Shown: piece by piece, positions 53,538 to 61,535 of the stretch
Layout: every line of letters begins with the position of its first letter
Position numbering within the stretch: the stretch's first letter is position 1
Origin: Betaproteobacteria bacterium
Lineage (GTDB): Bacteria; Pseudomonadota; Gammaproteobacteria; Burkholderiales; Burkholderiaceae_C
DNA length: 64,000 nucleotides
Assembly (NCBI GenBank): GCA_025356445.1
Contig: JANXSZ010000009.1
Span: 1-64,000 of the forward strand
Direction: 5' to 3'
Program-made: the position numbers and the translations under genes
The notes under the pieces: model-generated
What the model was told of the DNA's origin: nothing
Database searches by the model: none
Seen by the model: the letters and a program-made list of their open reading frames with translations, nothing else

Positions 53538-54839
53538 ATGAAGCTTTTTCCCTACGGCCACGCCACCCATCCGCAATGGCAAATGGCGGGTGCGTTGGTG
53601 CTCGCCCAGTTGCGTGCCCAAATCGCCTCACCCGAGTACGCCGATGCCCCCAGCTTGGCGGTGCTCTACATCACCGACCATTACGCCAATGCTTCGCAAG
53701 ACATTCTGGACTACCTCGCCGCTGAATTGCCCGAGGTAACCGACTGGACTGGCACCGTCGGTGTCGGTGTGGCCGTCAATAACGCTGAATACTTCGATGA
53801 ACCCGCCTTGGCAGTAATGCTGTGCGACATTCCCAGCGACCAGTACCGCGTGTTCTCAGGCGTTGCCCCGCTCGGTGTGGGCGACGGCATGGGTTTCGAG
53901 CCGCACACTGCGCTGGTTCACGCGGATGCCAGCACCCCCGACATGGCCGAGCTGATTGCGGAGTTGGCTGGGCGCACCCAAACGGGCTATTTGTTCGGTG
54001 GTTTGACGGCCAGCCGCACCCTGTCTGCCCAGTTTGCGGTAGGTGGGAACGGCAATATCAAAGGGCAGGGCGCGGCGCGTGGGGTATTCCAGGGCGGTTT
54101 GAGCGGCGTGGCCTTCAGCGATGGCGTGACCTTGGTATCGCGCGTCACCCAGGGGTGCCAGCCCTTGGCAGGCGTGCCGGTGCGCCGCATCACCGAAGCC
54201 GATGGCAACTTGGTGCTGACGCTGGACGGTCAACCTGCGCTGGACGTGTTGCTGAGCGATTTGAATGTGTCGCTCGATGAACCCCAAAAAGCCCTCACCG
54301 CCGTGCGCGCCACGCTGGTGGGCATCACCAGCGCGGGCAGCGATGCGGTGAAGCGTACCGGTAATTTCGGTGCCGACACCCGCGTGCGCCACATCATCGG
54401 CCTGGATCCCAGGCGCAAAGGTGTGGCGATTGCCGAAGTGGTCGTGGAAGGCGATCAGCTGTCGTTCTGCCAGCGCAATGCCGCTGCCGCCAAAGCCGAT
54501 TTGACCCGTATTTGCGCCGAGATCCGTGAAGAGCTGGAGCCGGCTGAATTGGCGTTCAGCCCACAACCCGCTTTGACTGAGCCTGATGCCCAAGGCGATG
54601 CGAAAGCCTCCAAAGCCGCAGAATCCACCCCCTTTCAACCTGCCCAGCGCATCGTTGGTGCCATCTACGTCAGCTGCTCCGGTCGCGGTGGGCCGCATTT
54701 CGGTGCGCCCAGCGCCGAACTCCAAACCGTCCGCCGCGCCCTGGGCGATGTGCCGCTGGTGGGCTTTTTTGCCGGTGGCGAGATCGCGCGGCAGCAGGTG
54801 TACGGGTACACGGGGGTGCTGACGGTGTTCACGGCGTGA
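53538..54839 (+). CDS. FIST-domain (FIST_N/FIST_C) sensory protein
   Basis: A 433-residue protein with FIST N (residues ~30-230) and FIST C (~250-410) domains. Segments are GYLFGGLTASRTLSAQFAVG and the late GAIYVSCSGRGGPHFGAPSA. FIST domains are thought to bind small ligands such as amino acids and to feed signalling proteins. No kinase or methyl-accepting domain is fused here. It follows phaM by 23 nt and is followed by a palindrome and a toxin-antitoxin pair. Confidence 0.85.
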   Translation: MKLFPYGHATHPQWQMAGALVLAQLRAQIASPEYADAPSLAVLYITDHYANASQDILDYLAAELPEVTDWTGTVGVGVAVNNAEYFDEPALAVMLCDIPSDQYRVFSGVAPLGVGDGMGFEPHTALVHADASTPDMAELIAELAGRTQTGYLFGGLTASRTLSAQFAVGGNGNIKGQGAARGVFQGGLSGVAFSDGVTLVSRVTQGCQPLAGVPVRRITEADGNLVLTLDGQPALDVLLSDLNVSLDEPQKALTAVRATLVGITSAGSDAVKRTGNFGADTRVRHIIGLDPRRKGVAIAEVVVEGDQLSFCQRNAAAAKADLTRICAEIREELEPAELAFSPQPALTEPDAQGDAKASKAAESTPFQPAQRIVGAIYVSCSGRGGPHFGAPSAELQTVRRALGDVPLVGFFAGGEIARQQVYGYTGVLTVFTA

Positions 54840-54854
54840 TTTGATGCCATGATG

Positions 54855-54887
54855 GGGGTTGAATGGCTAAAATAGCCATTCAACCCC
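54855..54887. promoter_or_regulatory. Perfect 15-bp palindrome upstream of the toxin-antitoxin genes
   Basis: GGGGTTGAATGGCTA and TAGCCATTCAACCCC are exact inverse complements with a 3-nt AAA loop. It ends 13 nt before the antitoxin ATG and has no T-run. It is the expected place for the operator bound by a Phd-type antitoxin. Confidence 0.72.
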
Positions 54888-54900
54888 AGGAGCTTGTGCC

Positions 54901-55170
54901 ATGCAACTCACCGCCACCGAAGCCAAAAACCGTTTTGGCCATTGCCTCTCGCAGGCCAAAATCAGCCCTGTTCGCATTGAAAAAAACGGAAGGCTGGAGG
55001 CGCTGATTGTGTCGGCTGAGCAGTATGCGGATCTGGAGCGGCGCGCTGCGGGCGCTAAACCCAAAATGACAGCGGAGGAGTTTGGTGCGGCTTACCCGGA
55101 GTGGATCGCAGCGCAACACCGTGACTTTGAAGAAAATGGCATTTGGTGCGATGACATCAGAACGTGGTGA
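54901..55170 (+). CDS. Phd/YefM-like antitoxin with a CcdA-like C-terminal tail
   Basis: An 89-residue antitoxin. The N-terminus (MQLTATEAKNRFGHCLSQA) and RIEKNGRLEALIVSAEQYAD are typical of Phd/YefM DNA-binding antitoxins. The C-terminal part ends DFEENGIWCDDIRTW, which resembles the toxin-binding tail of CcdA. It is paired with a CcdB toxin 8 nt downstream, so it seems to be a hybrid antitoxin. It probably represses its own operon through the palindrome at 54855-54887. AGGAG precedes the ATG. Confidence 0.85.
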   Translation: MQLTATEAKNRFGHCLSQAKISPVRIEKNGRLEALIVSAEQYADLERRAAGAKPKMTAEEFGAAYPEWIAAQHRDFEENGIWCDDIRTW

Positions 55171-55178
55171 GTGCAGTT

Positions 55179-55493
55179 ATGGCGCAGTTTGATGTTTATC
55201 CCAATCCCAGCCCACGTTCCAAAGCGACGGTGCCTTATGTGGTTGATGTGCAGAGCAACTTGCTTTCCGTACTGCCTACCCGCTTGGTGATACCTTTGTC
55301 GCGCATTGGTTTAAATGCTCCGATAGCCCGCAATTTGGTCAAGCAATTTGCCGTGAATAGCGAGAGCTTGTTTCTGCTCGCGTATGCAGCAGCTCCTGTA
55401 GATGCCCGCAGTCTTCACGGCAAAATTACCTCGTTGCACGAGGCCAGCCATGACATTGTTGCTGCCATGGACGTGGTGCTCAGCGGCGTGTAA
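55179..55493 (+). CDS. ccdB: CcdB-family toxin (gyrase poison type)
   Basis: A 104-residue protein of the CcdB family; F-plasmid CcdB has 101. The N-terminus MAQFDVYPNP, the middle VVDVQSNLLSVLPTRLVIPL and the end DIVAAMDVVLSGV match the family layout, including the final G-x aromatic/aliphatic pattern near the C-terminus where CcdB contacts GyrA. ATG 55179 is preferred; the GTG at 55164 overlaps the antitoxin stop. CcdB is normally paired with CcdA, here with a Phd-like protein. Activity is untested; the canonical C-terminal Trp-Gly-Ile is replaced by Ser-Gly-Val. Confidence 0.87.
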   Translation: MAQFDVYPNPSPRSKATVPYVVDVQSNLLSVLPTRLVIPLSRIGLNAPIARNLVKQFAVNSESLFLLAYAAAPVDARSLHGKITSLHEASHDIVAAMDVVLSGV

Positions 55494-55502
55494 GTTGAAC
55501 GT

Positions 55503-56000
55503 GTGATCTCCACGCCTGTCCCCAAGCCCCCCAAAATCCCCCAATCTGTGCTGGTGGTCATTCACACCCCGGCCTTGGATGTTTTGCTGATTCGCCGTGC
55601 GGATACCGTTGACGATTTCTGGCAGTCCGTCACCGGTTCCAAAGACTTTGCCGATGAAAGCTATGCCGATACTGCCCGCCGTGAAGTGTGGGAAGAAACG
55701 GGTATTGACTGCCGCCCTGGCACGCCCTTGGCTTCAGCGCTGCACGACTGGCAGCTGGAAAATGTTTACACCATTTACCCGCAGTGGTTGCACCGCTATG
55801 CACCGGGCGTGACACACAACACCGAGCATTTGTTCAGCCTGTGTGTGTCGGCAGGTACACCCATCACACTCAGTCCGCTGGAGCACACGCACCACCAGTG
55901 GTGGCCTTACCGGGCTGCGGCAGACAGGGCGTATTCGCCCTCGAACGCGGAGGCGGTGTTACTGTTGCCGCAATTTGCGCCTAAGCTTGGGGCTGTTTGA
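55503..56000 (+). CDS. nudB: Dihydroneopterin triphosphate diphosphatase (Nudix)
   Basis: A 165-residue Nudix hydrolase of the NudB group, acting in folate biosynthesis after FolE by removing pyrophosphate from dihydroneopterin triphosphate. The Nudix box reads GSKDFADESYADTARREVWE followed by ETGI; it has one extra residue between the first Gly and Glu compared with the usual Gx5E. The HxxQWWPYRAAADRAY segment is typical of NudB. GTG 55503 is the start. FolE is encoded 2.6 kb downstream on the same strand. Confidence 0.85.
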   Translation: MISTPVPKPPKIPQSVLVVIHTPALDVLLIRRADTVDDFWQSVTGSKDFADESYADTARREVWEETGIDCRPGTPLASALHDWQLENVYTIYPQWLHRYAPGVTHNTEHLFSLCVSAGTPITLSPLEHTHHQWWPYRAAADRAYSPSNAEAVLLLPQFAPKLGAV

Positions 56001-56018
56001 TACCTCCCACTGGACACC

Positions 56019-56759
56019 ATGACCCATTCCCCAGATATTTTGCGTGTGGCCACCTACAACATCCATAAAGGGGTGCAGGGCTTGGGTGCGGCACGGCGGC
56101 TGGAGATTCACAATCTGGGCCATGCGGTAGAGCAGTTTGATGCCGATATCGTGTGTCTGCAAGAGGTGCGCAAATCGCACCAGCGCGAGGCGCTGCATTT
56201 CACCCACTGGCCAGCGCTACCGCAGGCGGATTTTCTGGCGCCTGAGGGTTACGAGGCCGTCTACCGCACCAATGCCATTACCCGGCATGGCGAGCATGGC
56301 AATGCCTTGCTGTCGCGCTGGCCGGTGGTGCGCCACCAACATGAAGACATCTCGGATCACCGCTTTGAGCAGCGCGGCCTGCTGCATGTGGAGTTGCTGG
56401 TGCAGGGCCGGGTGGTTCACGTTGTGGTGGTGCATTTGGGGCTGATACCGGCCAGCCGCCGTCGCCAGGCCGAGCAGCTGTGCCAGTTCGTGACGCGTGA
56501 GATACCCGATGACGCGCATCTGCTTGTTGCTGGGGACTTCAACGACTGGGGTGCGCGCGTCGATAAAGCCTTCAGCGCTGTTAATTTGGTAGCCGTCAAA
56601 ACGCCACAAGCGCTCACCTACCCGTCGCGCCTGCCTGTGGTGCAGCTGGACTGCATCTACGCCCGAGGGCTGCGCCCCCTGTCGCTGGAGGTGCCACGTG
56701 GGCGCATTTGGGGGCGCATGTCCGACCATTTACCACTGATTGCGGAATTCGGGTTTTGA
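56019..56759 (+). CDS. Endonuclease/exonuclease/phosphatase-family phosphodiesterase
   Basis: A 246-residue EEP-fold metal-dependent phosphodiesterase. Active-site segments are TYNIHKG, VCLQEVRKS with the metal-binding Glu, the later VAGDFNDWG with Asp and Asn, and MSDHLPLIAEF with the final Asp-His. Substrates in this family include DNA, RNA, inositol phosphates and phospholipids. It is encoded one base ahead of the cardiolipin synthase gene, which in many proteobacteria is its constant neighbour, so a lipid-related role is plausible. Confidence 0.9.
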   Translation: MTHSPDILRVATYNIHKGVQGLGAARRLEIHNLGHAVEQFDADIVCLQEVRKSHQREALHFTHWPALPQADFLAPEGYEAVYRTNAITRHGEHGNALLSRWPVVRHQHEDISDHRFEQRGLLHVELLVQGRVVHVVVVHLGLIPASRRRQAEQLCQFVTREIPDDAHLLVAGDFNDWGARVDKAFSAVNLVAVKTPQALTYPSRLPVVQLDCIYARGLRPLSLEVPRGRIWGRMSDHLPLIAEFGF

Positions 56760-56760
56760 G

Positions 56761-58032
56761 ATGCAGGACGCCAATCCCCTCCCCTCTCCGTCGCATGGCG
56801 TGCATGAGGCCCACGAACCGCACGAGGTCGTCTTGCTGCTGGGCAGCCGAGCGTTCTTTCCTGCACTGATTGCTGCGATGGACGCCGCGCACACCGAGGT
56901 GCGGCTGGAAACCTATATTTTTGACCTGGCTGCGGGGGGCACTGACGTTGCACTGGCCCTGGAGCGCGCTGCGCGGCGGGGCGTGAAAACCGAGGTGCTG
57001 GTGGACGGCGTGGGCAGCGCGCCCTTGACTGCGGAATGGCAGGCACGCATGGCTGCCGCCGGTGTGCAGTGGCAGGTGTTTGCGCCGCTGGGCACGTGGG
57101 GCATGTTGCGGCCTACGCACTGGCGGCGCTTGCACCGCAAGCTGTGCTGCATTGACCAGCAGGTGGCGTTTTGTGGTGGCATCAACATTCTGGATGATTT
57201 CCATGACCCGAATTTCGGCACGCTGACCAGCCCCCGGTTTGATTTTTCGGTGCGCCTGACTGGCCCTCTGGTGGCCGAGGTGCACGCGGCGATGCTGCAA
57301 CTCTGGGAGCGCACACAGCGTGGTTTGGGTTTGCGTTCGGGTTTGCGAACACGGCACCTCAGGCTGGCTTTGACGGCGATCATGGGGGCGACCCAAGAGG
57401 CACGTACGGTGCTGCATAACGCGGTATCGAGCGTTTCTGCCCCAGCGGGGCCGCCGGTGAAAGCGGCTCTGGTGTTGCGCGATAACGTGCGTCATCGCGC
57501 CAGTATTGAGCAGGCTTACCGCCGCGCCATTGGCCATGCACAGCAGGAAGTCATCATTGCGAACGCTTACTTTGTGCCGGGGCGCAAGTTGCGCCTGTCG
57601 CTCATTCATGCGGCGCGGCGTGGCGTGAAGGTGCGTTTGCTGTTGCAAGGCAAGTACGAGTATTTCATGCAGTACTACGCGGCCCGTCCGGTGTATGGGG
57701 CCCTGTTGAAGGCGGGCGTGGAGATTCACGAGTATTCAGCCAGTTTTTTGCATGCCAAAGTGGCGGTGGTGGATGGAAGGTGGGCCACAGTGGGGTCATC
57801 CAACCTCGATCCGCTTAGCCTCTTGCTGGCCCGCGAAGCGAATGTCACCGCACAAAGCAAAGATTTTGCAGCCCTGCTGCGCACCCAGCTCCTGCACGCC
57901 ATCACGCATGAAGGCCAGCGCATGGACGCGGTCGAGTATGCCCGCCGCCCGCTGCGCGAGCGCTGCATGGAGGTTGTGGCGTACGCTGCAATGCGTGTAG
58001 CGCTGCTGTTTCAGGGGCGCAAGTACCTGTAG
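56761..58032 (+). CDS. clsB: Cardiolipin synthase B (phospholipase D family)
   Basis: A 423-residue PLD-superfamily enzyme joining phosphatidylglycerol units into cardiolipin at the inner membrane. Both HKD motifs are visible: HRKLCCID near residue 125 and HAKVAVVDGRWATVGSSN near residue 330. ClsB-like features include LETYIFDLAAGGTDVALALE. ATG 56761 starts one nt after the EEP-gene stop, so the genes are co-transcribed. A TAG stop at 58030-58032 is followed by a 60-nt gap before folE. Confidence 0.9.
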   Translation: MQDANPLPSPSHGVHEAHEPHEVVLLLGSRAFFPALIAAMDAAHTEVRLETYIFDLAAGGTDVALALERAARRGVKTEVLVDGVGSAPLTAEWQARMAAAGVQWQVFAPLGTWGMLRPTHWRRLHRKLCCIDQQVAFCGGINILDDFHDPNFGTLTSPRFDFSVRLTGPLVAEVHAAMLQLWERTQRGLGLRSGLRTRHLRLALTAIMGATQEARTVLHNAVSSVSAPAGPPVKAALVLRDNVRHRASIEQAYRRAIGHAQQEVIIANAYFVPGRKLRLSLIHAARRGVKVRLLLQGKYEYFMQYYAARPVYGALLKAGVEIHEYSASFLHAKVAVVDGRWATVGSSNLDPLSLLLAREANVTAQSKDFAALLRTQLLHAITHEGQRMDAVEYARRPLRERCMEVVAYAAMRVALLFQGRKYL

Positions 58033-58092
58033 GGTCGCTAACGGTTACGATAAGAGGCTATCCGCACACTGATCCTCAAAGCTACGCACCCT

Positions 58093-58788
58093 ATGAACCC
58101 AGACAACGAAGGCACGCCCGTATCCGTCAAGATTCGGGAACGCATCGCAGCGTCACGAAAGCGCTATTTCGCCAACGACAACATTGCTGAATTTATCCAA
58201 CCTGGAGAACTTGAAAAGCTGCTGGATGAAGTCGCCGACAAGATGAAAGGCGTGCTCAGCAGCATGGTGATCGACACCGAGAACGACCACAACACCGGCG
58301 ACACCGCTCGCCGTGTGGCCAAGATGTACGTGAACGAGGTGTTCCGGGGGCGCTATGTAGAGCCACCCACCATCACCGAATTTCCCAACGTCGGCCATTT
58401 GAACGAACTGATGATCGTTGGCCCTATCACCGTGCGCAGCGCATGCAGTCACCACTTTTGCCCGGTGATCGGCAAAATCTGGATTGGCGTGATGCCCAAC
58501 GAGCACACCAATGTGATCGGCCTTTCAAAATACGCCCGCCTTGCCGAGTGGGTGATGGGCCGCCCGCAAATTCAGGAAGAAGCTGTGGTGCAACTCGCCG
58601 ATTTGATCATGGAAAAAACCCAGCCTGACGGGTTGGCCATCGTCATGGAAGCCAGCCATTACTGCATGGCCTGGCGAGGCGTGAAAGACATGGACAGCAA
58701 GATGATTAATTCAGTCATGCGTGGTGTGTTTTTGAAAGATTCCACGCTGCGCCGCGAGTTTTTATCCCTTATCCCCAAGAAAGTCTGA
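58093..58788 (+). CDS. folE: GTP cyclohydrolase I
   Basis: A 231-residue enzyme converting GTP to 7,8-dihydroneopterin triphosphate, the first step of folate synthesis. Zinc ligands are in SACSHHFCPVIG (Cys and His) and the later SHYCMAWRGVK. The NTGDTARRVAKMYVNEVFRG segment near the N-terminus is conserved. It supplies the substrate for NudB, encoded 2 kb upstream. The BLUF gene starts 2 nt after its stop, so the two are translated from one message. Confidence 0.94.
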   Translation: MNPDNEGTPVSVKIRERIAASRKRYFANDNIAEFIQPGELEKLLDEVADKMKGVLSSMVIDTENDHNTGDTARRVAKMYVNEVFRGRYVEPPTITEFPNVGHLNELMIVGPITVRSACSHHFCPVIGKIWIGVMPNEHTNVIGLSKYARLAEWVMGRPQIQEEAVVQLADLIMEKTQPDGLAIVMEASHYCMAWRGVKDMDSKMINSVMRGVFLKDSTLRREFLSLIPKKV

Positions 58789-58790
58789 CC

Positions 58791-59213
58791 ATGCTTGTAC
58801 GCCTGCTTTACGCCAGCCGCGCCGTCGATTGCAGCCCTGAAGCGATCGACGACATCCTCATCCGTTCACGTCACTACAACCCGGCTTTGGGCATCACCGG
58901 CATTCTTTGCTACGGTGGAGGCATCTTTTTGCAAGCCATCGAAGGGGGCCGTAACCCGGTGAGCGACCTTTATGGCCATATTCAAAAGGACGTGCGCCAC
59001 AAGGAAGTGGTGCTGCTGCACTACGAGGAAATCACCGAGCGCCGTTTTGGCGGGTGGACGATGGGCAAGGTCAACCTGGCCAAACTCAACCACTCGATTT
59101 TGTTGAAATACTCGGAAACGCCTGAGTTGGACCCGTATGCCGTGTCGGGCAAGGTGTCGCTGGCGCTGTTGGAAGAGCTGATGGCTACGGCCTCCATCGT
59201 GGGCCGTGCCTAA
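58791..59213 (+). CDS. BLUF-domain blue-light photoreceptor
   Basis: A 140-residue single-domain BLUF protein that binds FAD and senses blue light. The photocycle triad is visible as Tyr7 (RLLYAS), Asn30 (HYNPALGITGIL) and Gln48 (IFLQAIEG). Trp89 and Met91 (GGWTMG) are the usual strand-5 residues. Stand-alone BLUF proteins work through protein partners. The gene starts 2 nt after folE, which is an unusual neighbour, and overlaps the next gene by 8 nt. Confidence 0.92.
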   Translation: MLVRLLYASRAVDCSPEAIDDILIRSRHYNPALGITGILCYGGGIFLQAIEGGRNPVSDLYGHIQKDVRHKEVVLLHYEEITERRFGGWTMGKVNLAKLNHSILLKYSETPELDPYAVSGKVSLALLEELMATASIVGRA

Positions 59214-60120
59214 AGCGGCAGTTCCACCCCGTCTGCTGCTGGGCTGCGACTTTTCCAGCAGCCCCAGCAAGCGAAAACCTGTTGTTGTGGCACTGGGATG
59301 CGCATTGGGTGGGCGTATTCAGCTATCAAAATTAGAGCGATTTGAAAGTTTAAAGGCGTTTGGCGACTGGCTCAGCGGCGCGGGCTCGGGTGCCGCCTCC
59401 GCCTCCACTGCTGCACCGCCTGCTTGGCTGGGGGCCTTCGATTTACCCTTTGGGTTACCCCGTGAGCTGGTTGAAACGCTGGGCTGGCCTACCGATTGGC
59501 TGGGTTGCATTCAGCACTACGCGGCGCTCAGCCGTGCCGAGATTCGCGACCATTTCAAGGCTTTTTGTGGTGCCCGTCCCGTGGGGGGCAAGTTTGCCCA
59601 CCGCAAGACGGATATTCCGGCAGGCTCCAGTCCTTCCATGAAATGGGTGAACCCACCTGTGGCCTACATGCTGCATGCCGGGGTGCCGCTGCTGCTGCAA
59701 GCGGGGGCGGAATTGCCCGGCTTGCACACTGGCACGCTTGCACAACCCGTGAGCCGGGACGCACAGGGTTTTGCGCACCGTACCGCCCTGGAGGCTTATC
59801 CTGGTCTGCTCGCCCGTGAGGTGCTGGGCCGCACCAGCTACAAAAGTGATGACCCCAAAGCGCAAACGCCCGAGCGCCTGATTGCCCGCAAAGACCTCAT
59901 CACGGCCCTGGAGCACGGCCAGACTCGCCTGGGTTTGGCCCTCAAGCTCAGCCACGCCCAACGCGATGCGCTGGCAGACGATGCCAGCGGTGACAGCCTG
60001 GACGCCGTGCTGTGCCTGTTACAAGCCGGATGGGCGCTGAATTGTGCGCAAAAAGGGGATGTTCGCTATGGTTTGCCCGCCGACCTGGACCCGCTGGAGG
60101 GCTGGATTGTGAGCGCCTGA
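59206..60120 (+). CDS. DUF429 protein (RNase H-fold, unknown)
   Basis: A 304-residue protein of the DUF429 family, predicted to have an RNase H-like fold. It begins LLLGCDFSSSPSKRKPVVVA with a first-strand acidic residue and has GAFDLPFGLPRELVETLGWP further on, which carries the second acidic residue. The late GDSLDAVLCLLQAGWAL resembles the terminal helix of such folds. GTG 59206 overlaps the BLUF stop by eight bases. A role as nuclease is unproven. Confidence 0.75.
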   Translation: MPKAAVPPRLLLGCDFSSSPSKRKPVVVALGCALGGRIQLSKLERFESLKAFGDWLSGAGSGAASASTAAPPAWLGAFDLPFGLPRELVETLGWPTDWLGCIQHYAALSRAEIRDHFKAFCGARPVGGKFAHRKTDIPAGSSPSMKWVNPPVAYMLHAGVPLLLQAGAELPGLHTGTLAQPVSRDAQGFAHRTALEAYPGLLAREVLGRTSYKSDDPKAQTPERLIARKDLITALEHGQTRLGLALKLSHAQRDALADDASGDSLDAVLCLLQAGWALNCAQKGDVRYGLPADLDPLEGWIVSA

Positions 60121-60257
60121 TTCAGAAGCTGGTTCAGCACGGGGTGGGTAAGCCCCTTGTTCGAGCGGGCAATGGGTTTTGCCGCTGTGCACAGTTCAAG
60201 GAAACCGGCAAAAATGGTGGGGAATGCTTGTTCAACAAGAAAGAAGGAAGACCCGCC

Positions 60258-61145
60258 ATGTACAACGACATCAGCGAGTTAAGTGCCAGCCAGTTCATGA
60301 CCCTTTTTGGCCTCTCTGATGAGAATTTGGCCAATATTCGCAAGTTGGGGCGCATCATCGTGCCGCGTCTGGAAGACTACGCCAACACGTTCTATGAGTG
60401 GGTGGTGTGTTTGCCTGAGTACCAAATCGTGTTCAGCCGCCCGGAAATCATGGCCCACGCCCGCGCGGAGCAAATCAACTACTGGCGGCGCTGCTTTGAC
60501 GGTGTGGTGGACGAGAGCTACCTACAAAACCGCCGCGTTATCGGCCACACCCATTCGCGCATTGGCCTCTCGCTGCCCAGCTACCTCTCGGCCATGAACC
60601 GCTCCATGACCATCCTCACCGAGCAGCTTTACCAGGGTGAGCTGCCCATTGAGGAGTTTTTGACCTGCAAGCAAGCGCTCAACAAGCTGGTGTACATGGA
60701 CATCACCGTGGTGTCCGACACCTACGCCCGTGCGGTCAATGAGCGCATTGCCCAGCAAAGCAAGGCGTTGATGGAAATGTCCACGCCCGTGACACAAATT
60801 TGGCAAGATATTCTGATGCTGCCCATGGTCGGCATCATTGACTCGCGCCGTGCCCAGGATGTGATGATGAACGTGCTGAACCGCATCGCCGAGACGCGGG
60901 CCAAAGTCTTCATCATGGATATTTCGGGCGTGGCGGTGGTGGATTCAGCGGTGGCCAACCACCTGATAAAAATCACCAAATCCACGGGCCTCATGGGTTG
61001 CACCAGCTTGGTGTCCGGCATTTCCCCCGCCATCGCGCAAACCATGGTGAATTTGGGGTTTGACGTGAAAGAAATTGCCACCAGCGCCACCCTGCGTGAT
61101 GCCCTTGAGCACGCCTTTCGCTTGATCGGGCGCAGCATCCAATAG
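60258..61145 (+). CDS. rsbR: RsbR-like stressosome protein with haem-globin sensor
   Basis: A 295-residue stressosome scaffold. The N-terminal ~160 residues form a globin-coupled-sensor fold; His99 in GHTHSRIGLS is the expected proximal haem ligand. The C-terminal STAS domain (residues ~178-292) contains DILMLPMVGIIDSRRAQ and DISGVAVVDSAVANHLIKI. Compared with Bacillus RsbRA as I remember it, the phospho-threonines T171 and T205 align with Ser196 and Ser230, keeping the 34-residue spacing. It likely senses oxygen or other haem ligands. ATG 60258 is selected (GGAAG upstream); the open frame to 60012 overlaps DUF429. Confidence 0.88.
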   Translation: MYNDISELSASQFMTLFGLSDENLANIRKLGRIIVPRLEDYANTFYEWVVCLPEYQIVFSRPEIMAHARAEQINYWRRCFDGVVDESYLQNRRVIGHTHSRIGLSLPSYLSAMNRSMTILTEQLYQGELPIEEFLTCKQALNKLVYMDITVVSDTYARAVNERIAQQSKALMEMSTPVTQIWQDILMLPMVGIIDSRRAQDVMMNVLNRIAETRAKVFIMDISGVAVVDSAVANHLIKITKSTGLMGCTSLVSGISPAIAQTMVNLGFDVKEIATSATLRDALEHAFRLIGRSIQ

Positions 61146-61151
61146 ATCGCC

Positions 61152-61535
61152 ATGCCGCAGCCCAGTGAAGACCGCCGTATTCCTGTCAGCCGCATTGGCG
61201 GCGCTTTGTTTGCGTCCCTGCAAGTCGACCCACAGCCTGAACTGATGCAGCAGCTGCGTGAAGACCTGCTGGCAGCGGCTCACCATCACCGTGCACGCGG
61301 TGCTGTGCTGGATATTTCAGGCATTGCCGGTATGGACGGCGTGGTCTACCAGCAGCTGGAATACACCGTGCGGATGCTGGCGCTGCTGGGGGTGACTTGC
61401 GTGCTGGCCGGTATGCGGCCTGGCATTGTGGCGGCGCTGTCCGTGCTGGACGTGGACCTGACCCAAATCAGGGGTGCTGTGGACATTGAGCAAGCCCTGC
61501 AACTGCTGGACCGCCCCCATGCCCCCGCACCTTGA
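61152..61535 (+). CDS. rsbS: RsbS-like STAS protein
   Basis: A 127-residue single STAS-domain protein of the RsbS type. In the phosphorylation loop AVLDISGIAGMDGVVYQQ the usual Ser (VDS) appears as Gly63 (MDG). RsbS normally holds RsbT in the stressosome until phosphorylated. If the Gly is real, switching must rely on RsbR or on another residue, such as Ser56. The ATG lies 6 nt after rsbR. The gene's 3' end overlaps the RsbT-RsbX fusion by 17 nt. Confidence 0.85.
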   Translation: MPQPSEDRRIPVSRIGGALFASLQVDPQPELMQQLREDLLAAAHHHRARGAVLDISGIAGMDGVVYQQLEYTVRMLALLGVTCVLAGMRPGIVAALSVLDVDLTQIRGAVDIEQALQLLDRPHAPAP

